A stretch of DNA of 42,193 nucleotides from UBA2279 sp041595875 (GTDB lineage: Bacteria > Actinomycetota > Coriobacteriia > Anaerosomatales > Anaerosomataceae), in the NCBI GenBank assembly GCA_041595875.1, contig JBFHJN010000014.1, positions 1 to 42,193 of the forward strand, written 5' to 3'. The translations under genes and the position numbers were made by a program. Shown here piece after piece: positions 7,862 to 14,371 of the stretch. Positions within the stretch are counted from its first letter, which is position 1. Each line of letters begins with the position of its first letter. The notes under the pieces were generated by a model. That model was given only the letters and a program-made list of their open reading frames with translations, was not told where the DNA came from and ran no database searches.

Positions 7862-8193
7862 CGGTTATCCCCAGATCCACCAAGGACTCCGCGCTGGGCG
7901 CGGCTTTGGAGCTTGATCAGGTTCATCTCTGCGATGGTTTGCATGTCGTATCCAAGGTCAGCGGCCATAGCTGCGATGTACCAGAGAACATCTCCCAGCT
8001 CTTTTGCCAGCTCTGACTTGAACTCGGGCGACATTTCGCCGTCCCGATCACGCAGGGACTTTCCGACTTTCTCGGCTACTTCTCCCGCTTCCCCGCTGAG
8101 TTTCAGCGCAGGATAGATCACTTGGTAGTGCTGCGGGTAAATGACGGTTTTAAGAGCCGCCCGTTGGTATTGGTTGAATTGCATCAGTGACAT
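7858..8193 (-). CDS. MazG-like nucleotide pyrophosphohydrolase
   Basis: A 111-residue all-helical protein with the MazG metal-binding pattern: LKLSGEAGEVAEKVGK near residues 30-45, then KELGDVLWYIAAMAADL near 65-82. Such enzymes hydrolyse (d)NTPs to monophosphates; in marine phages they are thought to clean the nucleotide pool or alter host ppGpp/NTP status. The gene starts inside the last codons of the DNA polymerase gene and overlaps the thyX start by four bases. Two starts are possible, 8193 (GGAAAG close upstream) and 8184 (TGATG coupling to the polymerase stop); I keep the longer one. Confidence 0.9.
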   Translation of the reverse strand: MSLMQFNQYQRAALKTVIYPQHYQVIYPALKLSGEAGEVAEKVGKSLRDRDGEMSPEFKSELAKELGDVLWYIAAMAADLGYDMQTIAEMNLIKLQSRAQRGVLGGSGDNR

Positions 8194-8755
8194 TCTTTCC
8201 AGTTAGATCCAATCTTATATTCACCCGTAAGAGGAACCCTTACGTTGAAGTAAGTACCGGCCTTTTCAATACAGTCGATGGCTACCTGTCCAAACTCCTC
8301 AGCGATCTCTGGATCAACCTCGAACTGAAGCTCATCATGTACCCAAGCAACCTGCTGAGCTTTACCTCTCCATCCTCGTGCGTAGATCTCCCGATCAAGC
8401 TCGACCATCCACCTCTTGCAAACCAGCGCCCCTGCCGATTGCAGCAGGGTGTTCAATGCGGCGTGGTCAGAGCGGATATGCAGGTGCCTGCCATCGAGAC
8501 CAATCAGATAGCCGCGCTTCTTGACGGCGTTGCCAACACCCTCAACCAACTTCTTCAGGGCTGGGGTCTTGTTTAGGAAATCCGCCTTCAGTTTGTTGCC
8601 AACCTTGGTCAGCATAGCGTCTGAAACAGCAGTCTTTCCCTCGAAGAACTTACGAAGAATGTAATCGCCATGTCCACCTTTATGCTCGGGGATTGCGATC
8701 TTTTCGAGAATGGTTGTTCCGATCTTTTTACCGCCAGCTCCGTATAGGAACGCAT
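8184..8755 (-). CDS. DNA polymerase I family, exon 2 (C-terminal palm and fingers)
   Basis: The 3' exon of the phage replicative polymerase. Read from 8755 after removal of the intron it begins with the remainder of the Tyr codon and AFLYGAGGKKIG (motif B), continues with LDGRHLHIRSDHAALNTLLQ and ends with the motif C segment VAWVHDELQFEV and GSNWKECH, closely like T7 gp5. Joined to exon 1 it gives 644 residues (T7: 704). Taken alone, only the frame from an internal ATG at 8615 would look like a gene; the coding sequence upstream of that is open and conserved back to the splice site. The stop overlaps the start of mazG. Confidence 0.93.
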
Positions 8756-9455
8756 CGTTATGTTCAGATTGGGTCGCTAATCCAATCCCGCCCAGTAGGG
8801 CCGCTGCATGTCGCCATGCAGACCAGACTATATCATCACCCTCAGCTTTGACTGTTAGGGGTCTCGCGCTTCGAGCCGCTTGGCCCTACTCCATTAATGG
8901 ATAGTCGTTGCACCTTCCAAGTATTCTATTGCTCGTCTAAGGCGCTCTGGATCTTCACGAAGAAGACCGATAGCGCGGTTACAGTTATGGCAAAGAAGAC
9001 CTCTTACTTCGCCAGTTGTGTGGTCGTGATCGACCATAAGCTTAGCCTCGTGGTGGTCAGCCATCACGAAGCCCTCCTCTCGACAGATGTAGCATACGCC
9101 TCCTTGGGCTTTGTACATCCGCTCCCATTCGTCCGAAGTGATCCCATACGTCCTAGTGTAATAGGCATCGCGTTGTGCTTTCTCGGCACATGGTTCTGAA
9201 CAGTAGAGTTGTGAGGGGGCTTTAGGCTCAAACATTTGCCCGCACTTGCGACAAGATTTTGGATTGAACCTCTTCTGGGGGTACTTATCCGGCGTACCAG
9301 TCCGTTGTTTACGAGCTTGTTTTACTTTTAGTATCTGTGTCACCTCCTAGGTGAGCAGCAGAACACTTGGCTTGGCTCAGGATTGTCTCATAGAGAGTTT
9401 CCCTGAGTTCACGAGATTTTTGTCAAGAGAGTTTCCTCTCAAGTCATCCGATTTC
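8756..9455 (-). ncRNA. Group I self-splicing intron in the DNA polymerase gene (700 nt)
   Basis: The polymerase frame stops after ...KTFI at 9454-9456 and resumes at 8755. Group I features are readable on the minus strand. P1 pairs exon UCAUCU with GGAUGA across the loop GAAAUC, giving the required U-G pair at the 5' splice site (after 9456). A GAGAG-GAAA-CUCUC hairpin follows. P4 is CUCAGG pairing with CCUGAG within AAUCCUGAGCCAAGCC, a classic group I core segment. A perfect CUGCAUG-GCGA-CAUGCAG hairpin and GAUAUAGUC lie in the 3' part. The intron ends in G at 8756. Splicing rebuilds IYAFLYGAG exactly, splitting the Tyr codon equivalent to T7 Y526. Group I introns in polymerase genes of T7-like phages are known. 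Confidence 0.93.
8894..9343 (-). CDS. Intron-encoded endonuclease VII-like homing endonuclease
   Basis: An ORF of about 149 residues inside the intron. The N-terminal part has a zinc finger CRKCGQMF...YCSEPC; the C-terminal part has CYICREEG, LMVDHDHTTGEVRGLLCHNC and NRAIGLL, the recombination endonuclease VII (His-Me finger) signature. The likely role is homing of the intron by cleaving intron-less polymerase genes. The start is unclear: the frame has no ATG near its 5' end. A GTG at 9343 lies within the strong AGGAGGTG Shine-Dalgarno sequence itself, while an in-frame ATA lies five bases after AGGAGGTGA. No ribosome site elsewhere is better. Confidence 0.9.
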   Translation of the reverse strand: MTQILKVKQARKQRTGTPDKYPQKRFNPKSCRKCGQMFEPKAPSQLYCSEPCAEKAQRDAYYTRTYGITSDEWERMYKAQGGVCYICREEGFVMADHHEAKLMVDHDHTTGEVRGLLCHNCNRAIGLLREDPERLRRAIEYLEGATTIH

Positions 9456-10818
9456 AGATGAACGTCTTGGTGCCGTCACGGTAGATCTTATGGGTTGTGT
9501 TGGCGTGCTCATCTCGCACAGTACCGACAGGAACCAGCCCCAGAGCCTGCACGTTAGCCCAGTGAACGTCCCCTTCGACAACGATCTTGGCATAGGATCC
9601 GCCATCGTGCTGGGCCATGTAGTGAGCCAGCATCCGCAGCTCCAGCCCGGACACGTCGATGCCGACCTGAATCTTACCCGGTGCTACTGTCCAGCATTCC
9701 CGACACTCTGCGCCGTACTCAGCGCCTACAGCAGGCGTCTGGGCTACGTTGGGCTTCTTGTGGGTTGCCCTGCCGGTTACAGCCCCGTTGGTGATGATCT
9801 GGCCGTAGATACGACCGTTCTTCTCCAGCTTCAGCCATGCCTGAGCACCTTCAGCGATCTGGCCGAGGCGCTTCTGGATCAGGAAGTATTCTGACAGCAG
9901 CTTGGCTTCCGGCCACGGCAGAGAGGCTAGGACTGTTTCATCCACCTTAGCCTGTCCGTTGTCGGTGTACTCCTTGGGCTTCCACCCACGGAGCTTCCTG
10001 AGACGGTTCTCGATATGCTGGCGGGAGCCGGGGTTGAAGATGACCGTCTTCTTCTTGTAGGTCGGCACCCCCTTCTCGTAACCCAGCTTCTTGTTGTTGA
10101 CCTTCGGAGTGAACGGGGTCTTGACCTCCCACGGAGGGAAGACCTGTTGCAGCTCTGTCTCGATCTCTGCGCGTCGTGAGATAAGAGTTGCGGTCAGCTT
10201 CTCGGCCTTCTTGCGGTCGAAAGCGAAGCCAGCTTGCTCCATGTCCACGCAGATGAACTTGACCTCGTGTTCCAGTTCGACAGCTCGCTGATCTGTGTCT
10301 TTCGACTCGATCATCTTGAACAGCCGGTCGGTGACTTCCACGTCGATCTCACAGTATTCCTGCATGACCGGGGTCCATCTCTCGAACCCCCCATCATATT
10401 CCATCTTGTGAAAGCCGAGGCGGTAGCCCCAAGCCTCCAATCGGTGCATTCCGATCAGCTTCTTGGGAAAGTCCGGGTCTGCCTTTACCTTCTGCATGTC
10501 GCGGTCCCTCAGGTCGGGCCAGAGGAGTAGCGACATGACCAGCGTATCAAACGCCTGTTCACGCTTGATGGTGAACCAAGGATAAACCTTCTGAAGCGCT
10601 GGGATGTCGAAGGAGATGATGTTGTGGCCAATGATCTGGTCGGCCTCCATCAGCTTCCTGACGCCTTCATCTACAGGGAGGTATCCGGGGTTGTCCGAGT
10701 ATGACCAGACTTCCCCGGTGTCGGCGTCCTTCAGGACAAGGGAGAATACTTGGGTTAGATCTTCGAGGAAGCCGTCAGTTTCGCAGTCAAAGACTATGCG
10801 CAACGGTGCCTCCTTCAT
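9456..10818 (-). CDS. DNA polymerase I family, exon 1 (exonuclease domain and motif A)
   Basis: The 5' exon of the replicative polymerase: 454 codons plus the first base of a split Tyr codon. The N-terminal 3'-5' exonuclease has RIVFDCETDGFLEDL (Exo I), IIGHNIISFDIPAL (Exo II) and EYCEIDVEVTDRLF (Exo III). The polymerase part begins at about residue 320 with GRIYGQIITNGAVTGRATH, then motif A GIDVSGLELRMLAHY. It ends in RDGTKTFI just before the intron; without splicing the next codon is a stop. The start ATG overlaps the stop of the upstream 73-residue gene (TGATG). Family A, T7 gp5-like; a host thioredoxin-like processivity factor may be used but cannot be inferred here. Confidence 0.95.
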
Positions 10819-11039
10819 CAGCTCTCCGCGTTAGGAAGGGTGAGATCAAGCTCGATGCACTCAGCATCAATTGCAGATACTTCTACACGGGCCGAAGCCC
10901 GCTGATCTGCAATACGTGGAAGTGCCTCGAACACGGTGACGTAAACATCATGCGGATCACATGAGGCTACTTGCCCGTGAGTATAGGAGATCTCGCCATC
11001 AGACCAAAGCAGGCCGAGGATCAGGATAAGGACTTTCAT
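10818..11039 (-). CDS. Hypothetical protein with hydrophobic N-terminus
   Basis: A 73-residue protein beginning MKVLILILGLLWSDG, a short hydrophobic stretch that could be a signal or membrane segment although it lacks a clear cleavage site. The rest is acidic with two cysteines and no known motif. Its start overlaps the upstream gene as ATGA and its stop overlaps the DNA polymerase start as TGATG, so it is translationally wired between the two. I do not recognise it; membrane targeting is only a possibility. Confidence 0.6.
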   Translation of the reverse strand: MKVLILILGLLWSDGEISYTHGQVASCDPHDVYVTVFEALPRIADQRASARVEVSAIDAECIELDLTLPNAES

Positions 11040-11404
11040 GCAGCCCCCTCCAGATAGAACTCGCCGTACTCGCGGCCCTCCGCATCCTTCTTCATTCTAC
11101 AACGAATGTCGTAGCCGAAGTTCCGTAGTTCGGAGATGCGGGCAGTCAGGTTCATAATGCCGTAGTGCATGGCAATAAGACGTGTGATCGTCTTGCCAGA
11201 CTTCAGCATCGTCAGGATTTTCATATTCTGCGACACAGGCATTCCTTTCTTGAAGCCCGGACTTTCAAGCCCAGTCGCTTCAGTTGTGAAGTGCCGATAG
11301 ATGGGTTCCCATTCTGGAACCTTAGTAGCGACCAAGCAGGTAAACTCTGCCATCTCAAACACTTCGTCATCAGTATGGGAAAGTGTCGCCTCCGTCTGGA
11401 TCAT
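11036..11404 (-). CDS. Winged-helix/HTH-like protein downstream of the primase-helicase
   Basis: A 122-residue protein. I set the start at the ATG at 11404, preceded by AGAGGAGAAG; an earlier in-frame ATG lies deep inside the primase-helicase gene without a ribosome site. The C-terminal half (MLKSGKTITRLIAMHYGIMN, then LTARISELRNFGYDIRCR, and a closing beta hairpin) looks like the small phage winged-helix family in which a helix-turn-helix is followed by a wing (HTH_39 type). It overlaps the primase-helicase stop by 35 bases and the next gene by four. It may bind DNA; a regulatory or replication role is inferred. Confidence 0.75.
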   Translation of the reverse strand: MIQTEATLSHTDDEVFEMAEFTCLVATKVPEWEPIYRHFTTEATGLESPGFKKGMPVSQNMKILTMLKSGKTITRLIAMHYGIMNLTARISELRNFGYDIRCRMKKDAEGREYGEFYLEGAA

Positions 11405-13040
11405 CGGACTTCTCCTCTTCCAGATCAAAATCAGAGGCGGTAAGCAGTCGGCCTGTGTCCTTGTGGTATTTAAGGACATCGGCTACTCCCACATCACCGA
11501 ACTCACGGTTCTTCAGGACTCGTATCGTGGAGACATCAGCCATCTTTGAATGCTGCTGATTCCGCTCCAATGCGATAACGTTGTCCGATAGCTGTTTAAG
11601 CGAACCGGATCCGCGTAGCTGGGAAAGTGTTACGCGCCCGCCTTCTTCGTGCGGTTTACCCTCTGGTTGTTTCAGGTGGACAATGGCGATAATACCTACG
11701 CCGGTCTCTTCAATCAGAGACCTGAGCCTAGTCATCAGCCTGTCAATGTCTTTTCTCTCACCCTCGGTTGAACTCTCCTGCCCTGACACGACGATGGAAA
11801 TGTGGTCTAGGACAATGAAGTCCACGCCCAGAGCCACTGCCATGTATCGAAGCTGGGAGATAAGATTGTCGCTCTCCAGTGAGCCAAAGTGATCATAGAA
11901 GAACATGCGTTGGTTGATCACTTGATCGAACGACTTCTTCCATTGTTCATCCGACAGAAGCGAGGGATCAGCCCTGAGAGAACCCAGAGGAATGCTGTTG
12001 TGGATCGCCACGTATCCCTGAGCCGTCTTGGACAAGCTCTCTTCCAGATACACGTTGCCTATGGTGAGGCCGTGTTGCTGGTGCAGGTGGTAGGCAATCT
12101 CTCTGGCGATGGTGGACTTACCAATGCCTGAACCGGCAGTAAGCAGGGTCAATTCCTGCTTCCTCAGACCACCAAGTTTGGTGTTCAGCTCCTCGTATGG
12201 GATCGAATACCCTCTTGAGGCTCCAGCCTTCAGGTCATCCAGCGAGATATCGCTGCCATAGACAATCCCATCCGGCCTGAAAGCCTTGGCACCCCAGATG
12301 GCGTCAACGACTTCCTTGCCCCTACCAGCCTGAAGCATCTCGTTGGGATCCTTCAGCGGCAGAGAGGCGATATATGCCTTGCCGGGCGTCAGTACCTTGG
12401 CGGCTTCCTTGGCAGCTAGCTGGCCTACATCATCCATGTCGAACATGAAGACGACCTTCTCGAATCCCTCGACCCAATCGAGTGACTTCTTGATGGCCTT
12501 GGCAGCTCCCTGTGCTCCGTTGGGAACGCTGACGACTGGCCACCTGTTCCCTTGGAGTTGACTGACGGTTAGAGCGTCGATCTCTCCCTCGGTGATGACC
12601 AGCATCTTGCCTTTGTCTCGCCAAAGCCACTGGCCATAGAGACCTACAGCCTTGGGATCCCCGATGAACGTGAAGCTCTTGTCTGGAAATCGTACCTTCG
12701 CGGCGATGGGCTGGCGGTCATCCGACAGATAGAACGCGAGATGCGCTGGGCGGTCATCGTACTTGCCTACCCTGTACTGCCACTTCTGGCAGGTCTCCTC
12801 GGTCAACCCTCGGGATACGACTGCCTTGACCTCCCCCATGTAGGAGATGGTTTTCTTTGGCTTGCCTGAGGCTTTTACTGGCGGTCCTTCAGCCCCCTCC
12901 GCTTTCTCTTTGTAAGAACAGCCGGGAGTGAAGCACCAAGCATGGCCATCGCTATATCGAGCGAGATTGTCGGAAGAACCGCATTCAGGACAAGGTTCGT
13001 GAGCCACACAAAAGCTTTCTTCATGCTCCTGTACCGTCAT
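11370..13040 (-). CDS. Primase-helicase, T7 gp4-like
   Basis: A 556-residue bifunctional protein. N-terminal zinc-binding domain with CPECGSSDNLARYSDGHAWC and a following GCSYKE (cysteines at about 18, 21, 36 and 41); Toprim primase domain with VITEGEIDALTVSQL (about 148-162) and FMFDMDDVGQLAAKEAA; C-terminal RecA-like helicase with Walker A LLTAGSGIGKSTIA (about 301-314) and Walker B DFIVLDHISIVVSG. It would unwind the fork and lay primers with the phage polymerase and SSB. The length is close to T7 gp4 (566). The first codons overlap the endonuclease I gene by 20 bases. Confidence 0.95.
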   Translation of the reverse strand: MTVQEHEESFCVAHEPCPECGSSDNLARYSDGHAWCFTPGCSYKEKAEGAEGPPVKASGKPKKTISYMGEVKAVVSRGLTEETCQKWQYRVGKYDDRPAHLAFYLSDDRQPIAAKVRFPDKSFTFIGDPKAVGLYGQWLWRDKGKMLVITEGEIDALTVSQLQGNRWPVVSVPNGAQGAAKAIKKSLDWVEGFEKVVFMFDMDDVGQLAAKEAAKVLTPGKAYIASLPLKDPNEMLQAGRGKEVVDAIWGAKAFRPDGIVYGSDISLDDLKAGASRGYSIPYEELNTKLGGLRKQELTLLTAGSGIGKSTIAREIAYHLHQQHGLTIGNVYLEESLSKTAQGYVAIHNSIPLGSLRADPSLLSDEQWKKSFDQVINQRMFFYDHFGSLESDNLISQLRYMAVALGVDFIVLDHISIVVSGQESSTEGERKDIDRLMTRLRSLIEETGVGIIAIVHLKQPEGKPHEEGGRVTLSQLRGSGSLKQLSDNVIALERNQQHSKMADVSTIRVLKNREFGDVGVADVLKYHKDTGRLLTASDFDLEEEKSDDPDGGDTFPY

Positions 13041-13464
13041 CCTCTAACCATTCCTTTGGGATAAACCCGTCTGAGTACTTGAAGCCGTTACGCTCGCACC
13101 ACATGGCGTAAGTCGTCTGCGACTTCTTTGAGATCTTGGTATTGGAGTTGGAGAACACGAATCTGATATCCAGCTCTGGCATCTGAGACTTTATGAGCAA
13201 ATGCTTTTGGCGATCAGCGGTAAGGAACCTACCCTTGGTCTCGATGATGATCCCATTACTCAGGATGAAATCTGGAGTATACTTAGCCCTCTTTGCTGGC
13301 TTGTCGTATTCAATTACTTTGGTCTCATACTCGAACTGGACCCCCTGCTCTAACAGCTCCTGAGCGATACGCTCTTCCAGACCTGATCGAAATCCATTGT
13401 CGGTCTTGGTAGCCCAGCCTCCAGAATTAGTAGAAGCCCTCTTCGTTCTCTTGATCGTCGGCAT
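13021..13464 (-). CDS. Endonuclease I (Holliday junction resolvase), T7 gp3-like
   Basis: A protein of about 147 residues matching T7 gp3 (149) in size and motifs: NGFRSGLEERIAQELLEQGV, YTPDFILSNGIIIETKGRF (the PD-ExK nuclease core) and KHLLIKSQMPELDIRFVFSN, ending with a CERNGFKYSDGFIPKEWL segment. It would resolve branched DNA and break down host DNA. The start is set at the ATG at 13464, which gives the family length and overlaps the SSB gene by 38 bases; an upstream ATG at 13587 would add about 40 residues overlapping the SSB gene with no family match. The ribosome site before 13464 is weak, so coupling to SSB translation is likely. Confidence 0.9.
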   Translation of the reverse strand: MPTIKRTKRASTNSGGWATKTDNGFRSGLEERIAQELLEQGVQFEYETKVIEYDKPAKRAKYTPDFILSNGIIIETKGRFLTADRQKHLLIKSQMPELDIRFVFSNSNTKISKKSQTTYAMWCERNGFKYSDGFIPKEWLEDDGTGA

Positions 13465-14071
13465 CGTTCTTATCGTTATTATTGCCTTCGTCGCTAAATT
13501 CGTCGTCGTACTCAGAGTCAGAGGTGTACCCATCCTCCTTGCCGAATCCGTAATCTTCAGCCGATCCGCCTTCTTCGTATTCAACAAGATTGATGATCTG
13601 AACGGCGTTCGGGATCAGGCGAACACCAGAGACCTTTTTGGTGGCATAGCAGTCAGCCTCGAACGAGACCTTCATCACGGTACCGCCACCGATTTTAGGA
13701 GCCTTCTTGAGCCGGTTTCCCTCAGCATCAAAAATCTTGGGCTTGCGATCCCAGACCTCTCCTGTCTTAGTCATCACGTTCCTTGCGCGAAGCTTCAGGA
13801 TCACATAGTCCTTGTCAAAATCGCCGTCTTCATCCTGCTCAAAGTACCAGATCGAATCCTTGTCCTTGCTGGGAGGAAACTTCTGGTGAGCCTGTCCGGT
13901 ATGTGCTTTGTAGATATCCCCCAGCTCTTTCAGGAGCGGCTTCGCTTCCTCGATAGGAATACGCAGGTCCGCTTTGTAGGTGCCGTGCTCGTGAAACTTG
14001 GTGTCAGGCCGGTTGAGGCGCGGGTAGACAGCAATACCAGCAGGGGTTACAAACTTCTTCTTTTTAGCCAT
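13427..14071 (-). CDS. Single-stranded DNA-binding protein, T7 gp2.5-like
   Basis: A 214-residue protein starting MAKKKKFVTPAGIAVYPRLN, with the ATG at 14071 preceded by AGGGAAG. The middle (TYKADLRIPIEEAKPLL, FVLKLRARN-type strands, GGGTVMKVSFEAD) fits the gp2.5 OB fold. The C-terminal 40 residues are a highly acidic tail (SEYDDEFSDEGNNNDKND), ending in aromatic GFY, the tail that in T7 recruits polymerase and helicase. It coats single-stranded DNA during replication. The adjacent resolvase and primase-helicase genes overlap in the same order as in T7. Confidence 0.92.
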   Translation of the reverse strand: MAKKKKFVTPAGIAVYPRLNRPDTKFHEHGTYKADLRIPIEEAKPLLKELGDIYKAHTGQAHQKFPPSKDKDSIWYFEQDEDGDFDKDYVILKLRARNVMTKTGEVWDRKPKIFDAEGNRLKKAPKIGGGTVMKVSFEADCYATKKVSGVRLIPNAVQIINLVEYEEGGSAEDYGFGKEDGYTSDSEYDDEFSDEGNNNDKNDADDQENEEGFY

Positions 14072-14097
14072 GTATCTTCCCTTAACGGAAATGTTGG

Positions 14098-14289
14098 TTA
14101 GTCGTGGGCGTCCCATTGGGACTGTAGAAAGCCTTCGAGCGTGTTGTAGTCACCCTCATCGAGCAGGTTCTCGACTGTGGTATCGAAGACCAGAACCACC
14201 AGAGAGTCCTCTGCGTGCTTGGCGACTAGGTGCGCTCGAACGGCGTCGTGGACCTCGCTAGTTGAAAGGTCGGTGATGCGATCAAGCAT
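14098..14289 (-). CDS. Hypothetical small acidic protein downstream of RNA polymerase
   Basis: A 63-residue acidic protein (LSTSEVHDAVRAHLVAKHAE, then LLDEGDYNTLEGFLQSQW) with predicted helix-strand-helix structure and no motif I recognise. GGAGG lies six bases before the ATG. It is the first gene after the RNA polymerase gene and lies just downstream of a phage-promoter-like element inside an inverted repeat, so it probably heads the middle (replication) transcript. Small proteins at this place in T7-like phages often inhibit or redirect host enzymes, but nothing in the sequence proves it. Confidence 0.7.
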   Translation of the reverse strand: MLDRITDLSTSEVHDAVRAHLVAKHAEDSLVVLVFDTTVENLLDEGDYNTLEGFLQSQWDAHD

Positions 14290-14310
14290 TGATCCTCCAT
14301 GATCTTGGTT

Positions 14311-14358
14311 GGAGGGGTTTGGTCTTTACCGATTGGTAGTCCTAAATGTAACCCCTCC
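14311..14358 (-). terminator. Inverted repeat around the promoter-like element (terminator or processing hairpin)
   Basis: A perfect nine-base inverted repeat, GGAGGGGTT at 14311-14319 and AACCCCTCC at 14350-14358, flanks a 30-base loop just after the RNA polymerase stop. The loop contains the promoter-like element at 14326-14347. On RNA this could stop early transcription or be an RNase III-type processing site. There is no clean run of T after it, so termination is uncertain. Confidence 0.5.
14326..14347 (-). promoter_or_regulatory. Putative phage RNA polymerase promoter, copy 2
   Basis: The minus strand contains AGGACTACCAATCGG in a 22-base element matching 21 of 22 bases of the element at 17068-17089. 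The pattern GACTnnCAnTnGG resembles the T7 class (CGACTCACTATAGG). It lies in the gap after the RNA polymerase gene and before the replication genes, where T7-like phages place early/middle promoters. Both copies face the direction of transcription. Confidence 0.65.
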
Positions 14359-14371
14359 ACTTCTGTAAGTG

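Noticed and set aside
11404..11479. Extended N-terminus for the winged-helix gene
   Set aside because: The extra codons overlap the primase-helicase C-terminus and lack a ribosome site; AGGAG fits the ATG at 11404.
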